A stretch of 7,836 nucleotides of DNA from CAZIHO01 sp964538875 (GTDB taxonomy: Bacteria > Pseudomonadota > Gammaproteobacteria > Chromatiales > Chromatiaceae), in the NCBI GenBank assembly GCA_964538875.1, contig CAZIHO010000140.1:1-7836 (forward strand), given 5' to 3'. A program made the position numbers and the translations under genes. The first letter of the stretch is position 1. Each line of letters begins with the position of its first letter. Below, one piece after another: positions 5,459 through 7,836 of this stretch. The notes below the pieces were generated by a model. The model was given only the letters and a program-made list of their open reading frames with translations. It ran no database searches and was not told the origin of the DNA.

Positions 5459-7168
5459 ATGAATCGTCGTGAATTTTTGCAAGTGCTCGCGGCCGCTGGC
5501 GCCGCTGGTTTCGCCCTGGATTCCCGCCGGTTGCTGGCCGGCGACGGGGGCGAGGATTACTACGGCCTGCCCCGCTTTGGTAATGTGCATCTTTTGCACT
5601 TCACCGACTGTCACGCCCAACTGCTGCCGGTGTTGTTCCGGGAACCCAGCGTCAACCTGGGCGTGGACGCGGCGCTGGGGCGCCCGCCCCATCTGGTGGG
5701 CGAAAAACTACTGCAAGCCTTCGGCATCAAACCCGCTTCCCCGGAAGCCTACGCCTTTACTTACCTCGACTTTGAACAGGCCGCCAAGACCTACGGCAAG
5801 GTCGGCGGCTTCGCCCATCTCACCACCCTGGTCAAACGCCTGCGGGCGGACCGGCCCGGCGCCCTGCTGTTGGACGGCGGCGACACCTGGCAAGGCTCCG
5901 CCACTGCCCTCTGGACCCAGGGCCAGGACATGATCGACGCCTGCCTCAAGCTGGGCGTGGACATGATGTGCCCCCACTGGGAATTCACCTACGGCCACGA
6001 GCGGGTCAAGTCGGTGGTGGAACAACAACTGGCCGGCCGCATGGAATTTCTGGCCCAAAATGTCCGCACCACGGATTTCGGCGACCTGGTGTTCGCCCCC
6101 TACTCGATCCGGGAGGCCAACGGCGTGCCGGTGGCGGTCATTGGCCAGGCCTTCCCCCACACGGCGGTGGCCAACCCCCGTTGGATGGTGCCGGACTGGA
6201 GCTTCGGCATCAAGGAAGACGAACTCCGGGGCCTGGTGGAAGAAGTGCGGGGCAAGGGCGCCCAAGTGGTGGTGCTCCTGTCCCACAACGGCATGGACGT
6301 GGACCTCAAGTTGGCGTCCCGGGTGACCGGCATCGACGTCATCCTCGGCGGCCATACTCACGACGCCATGCCCCAGCCGTCCCTGGTATCCAACCCCGGC
6401 GGCAAGACCCTGGTGGTCAACTCCGGCTCCAATACCAAATTCCTGTCGGTGCTGGATTTCGAAGTCAAGGACGGCAAGGTGGCGGACTACCGCTACAAAC
6501 TGCTGCCGGTGTTCTCCAAACTACTCCCGGCGGACCCGGACATGGCCCGTCACATTGAGCAGGCCCGGGCGCCCCACAAGGCCAAGCTCGATACCCCTCT
6601 GGCGGTGACCGAGGGCCTCCTGTACCGGCGCGGCAACTTCAACGGCTCCTGGGACCAACTCATCCTAGACGCCCTGCTGGAAGTCAAGGGCGCCGAAATC
6701 GCCTTCTCGCCCGGCTTCCGCTGGGGCACCAGCCTGCTGCCCGGCGAAACCATCCGCTTGGAACACCTGATGGACCAGACCGCCATTACCTATCCCCACT
6801 CCACCCTCACCGACATGAAGGGCGCCACGATCAAGAATATCCTGGAGGACGTGGGCGACAACCTGTTTCACCCGGATCCCTACTATCAGCAGGGCGGCGA
6901 TATGGTGCGGGTGGGCGGACTCACCTACCAGTGCGCCCCCGGCGAGAAAATCGGCAACCGCATCCAAGACCTGCGCCTCAAGGGCGAGCCCCTGGACCCA
7001 GACAAAACCTACAAGGTGGCCGGCTGGGCGCCGGTGGCGGAAGGGGCCAGCGGCGAACCCATTTGGGATCTGGTGTCCCGCTGGTTGCAAGACAAGAAAA
7101 CCATCAGTCCCCGCAACCTCAACCAGCCCCGCCTGATCGGCATGGACGGCAATCCAGGTATTGCCTGA
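5459..7168 (+). CDS. soxB: SoxB, periplasmic thiosulfohydrolase (dimanganese)
   Basis: The product is 569 aa, normal for SoxB. It hydrolyses sulfate from the S-thiosulfonate group on SoxY. The N-terminus is a Tat signal, NRREFLQ at 2-8 followed by an Ala-rich stretch, as expected for a protein that folds with its metals before export. The metallophosphatase core shows FTDCHAQLLP (48-57; Asp50, His52), GGDTWQGS (140-147; Asp141), PHWEFTYG (172-179), SHNGMDVDLK (275-284; His276) and GGHTHD (297-302; His299, His301). The 5'-nucleotidase-like C-terminal domain has RRGNFNG (390-396), SPGFRWGTSLLPG (417-429) and QQGGDMVRVGG (477-487), all SoxB signatures. The GNHE-type block reads CPHWEF here, where I recall VGHWEF, a mild variant. 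ATG 5459 gives a complete Tat signal but has only a weak ACGGG upstream. It is the last gene of the sox group. Confidence 0.98.
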   Translation: MNRREFLQVLAAAGAAGFALDSRRLLAGDGGEDYYGLPRFGNVHLLHFTDCHAQLLPVLFREPSVNLGVDAALGRPPHLVGEKLLQAFGIKPASPEAYAFTYLDFEQAAKTYGKVGGFAHLTTLVKRLRADRPGALLLDGGDTWQGSATALWTQGQDMIDACLKLGVDMMCPHWEFTYGHERVKSVVEQQLAGRMEFLAQNVRTTDFGDLVFAPYSIREANGVPVAVIGQAFPHTAVANPRWMVPDWSFGIKEDELRGLVEEVRGKGAQVVVLLSHNGMDVDLKLASRVTGIDVILGGHTHDAMPQPSLVSNPGGKTLVVNSGSNTKFLSVLDFEVKDGKVADYRYKLLPVFSKLLPADPDMARHIEQARAPHKAKLDTPLAVTEGLLYRRGNFNGSWDQLILDALLEVKGAEIAFSPGFRWGTSLLPGETIRLEHLMDQTAITYPHSTLTDMKGATIKNILEDVGDNLFHPDPYYQQGGDMVRVGGLTYQCAPGEKIGNRIQDLRLKGEPLDPDKTYKVAGWAPVAEGASGEPIWDLVSRWLQDKKTISPRNLNQPRLIGMDGNPGIA

Positions 7169-7169
7169 A

Positions 7170-7185
7170 CTGGCCGCTAGGCCAG
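7170..7185 (+). terminator. Hairpin directly after soxB
   Basis: CTGGCC (7170-7175), loop GCTA and GGCCAG (7180-7185) form a perfect 6-bp stem that begins one base after the soxB stop. It has no T-run after it, so it is only a candidate 3'-end element. Confidence 0.35.
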
Positions 7186-7255
7186 GCTGCCGCCCACGAT
7201 AAGGTTGCACGGATTAACCAATACGCCCCTGACTGACCGTCTCCGGCCTAACGCT

Positions 7256-7274
7256 GGGTGGGCTCCGCCCACCC
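7256..7274. terminator. Hairpin at the soxB / DUF2894-like convergent junction
   Basis: GGGTGGGC (7256-7263), loop TCC and GCCCACCC (7267-7274) form a perfect 8-bp GC stem between two genes that point at each other, 4 nt from the stop of the minus-strand gene. It could end transcription from both sides. Neither side has a T-run, so this is a GC-rich, non-canonical candidate. Confidence 0.5.
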
Positions 7275-7278
7275 GCGC

Positions 7279-7836
7279 CTAGGACTTGCGGCGGCCGCCC
7301 TTAGGCTTAGCCGGTGCGGTCACCTGGACTTCCTCCCCCAGCACCAGCAGGCTGTCCATATAGGCGACAAACCGGTGGGCGTAGGCGGGCGACAGCGCCT
7401 GCATCAGGGCTAGGGACTTGATAATCAGGGCCTGGGAATTGAGGGGGCCTGGACTGTCCGGGCCGTCGCGGAGCGCCCGCGCCATCCGTCGTTCCGACTG
7501 GCGCTGGAGCAAGGATTCACGAAACTCATGGACCTGGGTCTGGTCCCAGGCGTCGGTGCCGGGCACCCGGTCCTGGATCTCTTGCTCCTGGCGCCACAAC
7601 TCCTCTTCCAAGGCGGACCGCGAGCCCAGGCCGCCGCGCCGTCGCGCCAGGTCCTGGGTCAGGGCCGCCAATGGGCTTAACTTCCCCTGGTCTGGTACGG
7701 CATCCGGTTGACTGGCGGTTAGCCGATTGATCTCGGCGCTGGCCCGGTCACGGGCAGCGCCGTAGGCGTCCAGATAGCCGGACAACGCCTGTTGCGCCTT
7801 GCCAGCCAGGGCGCCGGCGACTGCTGGCCGTTGCCC
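7279..7836 (-). CDS. DUF2894-like protein, 3' part
   Basis: On the minus strand the frame is open from the right edge (7836) to TAG at 7279-7281, giving 185 C-terminal residues; the start is outside. A TTG at 7785 is probably an internal leucine, since the frame continues upstream without a stop. The protein is rich in Arg, Gln, Ala and Leu, with helical stretches, one of them (about 76-120) full of charge and Gln, and no visible signal or membrane segment in this part. The best anchor is GPLNSQALIIKSLALMQALSP and the following HRF.AYMDSLL segment (about 131-168), which from memory matches the conserved C-terminal block of DUF2894. The tail is basic (KPKGGRRKS). The family's function is unknown. 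I recall it beside DUF3348, a DUF802 MotA-like protein and an OmpA-domain protein in some proteobacteria; none is visible here. Confidence 0.7.
   Translation of the reverse strand, partial: GQRPAVAGALAGKAQQALSGYLDAYGAARDRASAEINRLTASQPDAVPDQGKLSPLAALTQDLARRRGGLGSRSALEEELWRQEQEIQDRVPGTDAWDQTQVHEFRESLLQRQSERRMARALRDGPDSPGPLNSQALIIKSLALMQALSPAYAHRFVAYMDSLLVLGEEVQVTAPAKPKGGRRKS

Noticed and set aside
5968..6558. Plus-strand frame of 196 codons inside soxB
   Set aside because: It is out of frame with soxB, whose motifs run unbroken through the region; the composition is Gly/Arg/Pro/His-rich, as in GC-rich shadows.
1..7836. CRISPR arrays, tRNA or rRNA genes, insertion sequences, and direct repeats
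   Set aside because: No regularly spaced repeats, no tRNA-like cloverleaf, no transposase frame or terminal inverted repeats were seen; nearly all sequence is explained by the listed genes.

Overview
The window is GC-rich and almost fully coding. It looks chromosomal and proteobacterial. A gammaproteobacterium is the best guess, because purH and purD lie close together in the same direction, a common gammaproteobacterial arrangement, and the last gene resembles DUF2894, a family I associate with beta- and gammaproteobacteria. The genus cannot be fixed from the sequence. The complete periplasmic thiosulfate-oxidation set shows a sulfur-oxidising capacity, as in a sulfur chemolithotroph or a mixotroph.

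Layout, left to right. (1) Positions 1-2784, plus strand: the 3' part of purH, an LpxA-type acyltransferase gene (670-1449), and purD. The two purine genes flank the lipid A gene with short gaps of 15 and 45 nt, so the three may be co-transcribed. (2) Positions 2785-3030: a 246-bp intergenic region with a possible weak terminator after purD and an AT-rich island ahead of the sox genes. This is the longest stretch without a gene, and no stretch exceeds 300 bases. (3) Positions 3031-7168, plus strand: soxY, soxZ, soxA, soxX, soxB. Strong GC hairpins sit in the soxZ-soxA and soxX-soxB gaps. (4) Positions 7169-7278: a convergent junction with two hairpins. (5) Positions 7279-7836, minus strand: the 3' part of a DUF2894-like gene that continues past the right edge.

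How the sox genes work together, from established knowledge of the Sox pathway: SoxAX oxidatively couples thiosulfate to the C-terminal cysteine of SoxY, which is carried by SoxYZ. SoxB then hydrolyses the terminal sulfone as sulfate. The remaining sulfane sulfur is removed by SoxCD where present, or diverted to sulfur storage or cytoplasmic oxidation where it is absent. No soxCD, soxK or soxL is seen here, and the cluster is bounded on both sides by unrelated genes. SoxA carries only one haem motif and SoxX is long, which fits the two-subunit, two-haem SoxAX type.

I found no clearly new system. The points most worth a second look are the acyltransferase gene between purH and purD, the paired hairpins inside the sox operon, an extra cysteine in SoxY, and the DUF2894 gene, which may be the edge of a poorly studied cluster outside the window.
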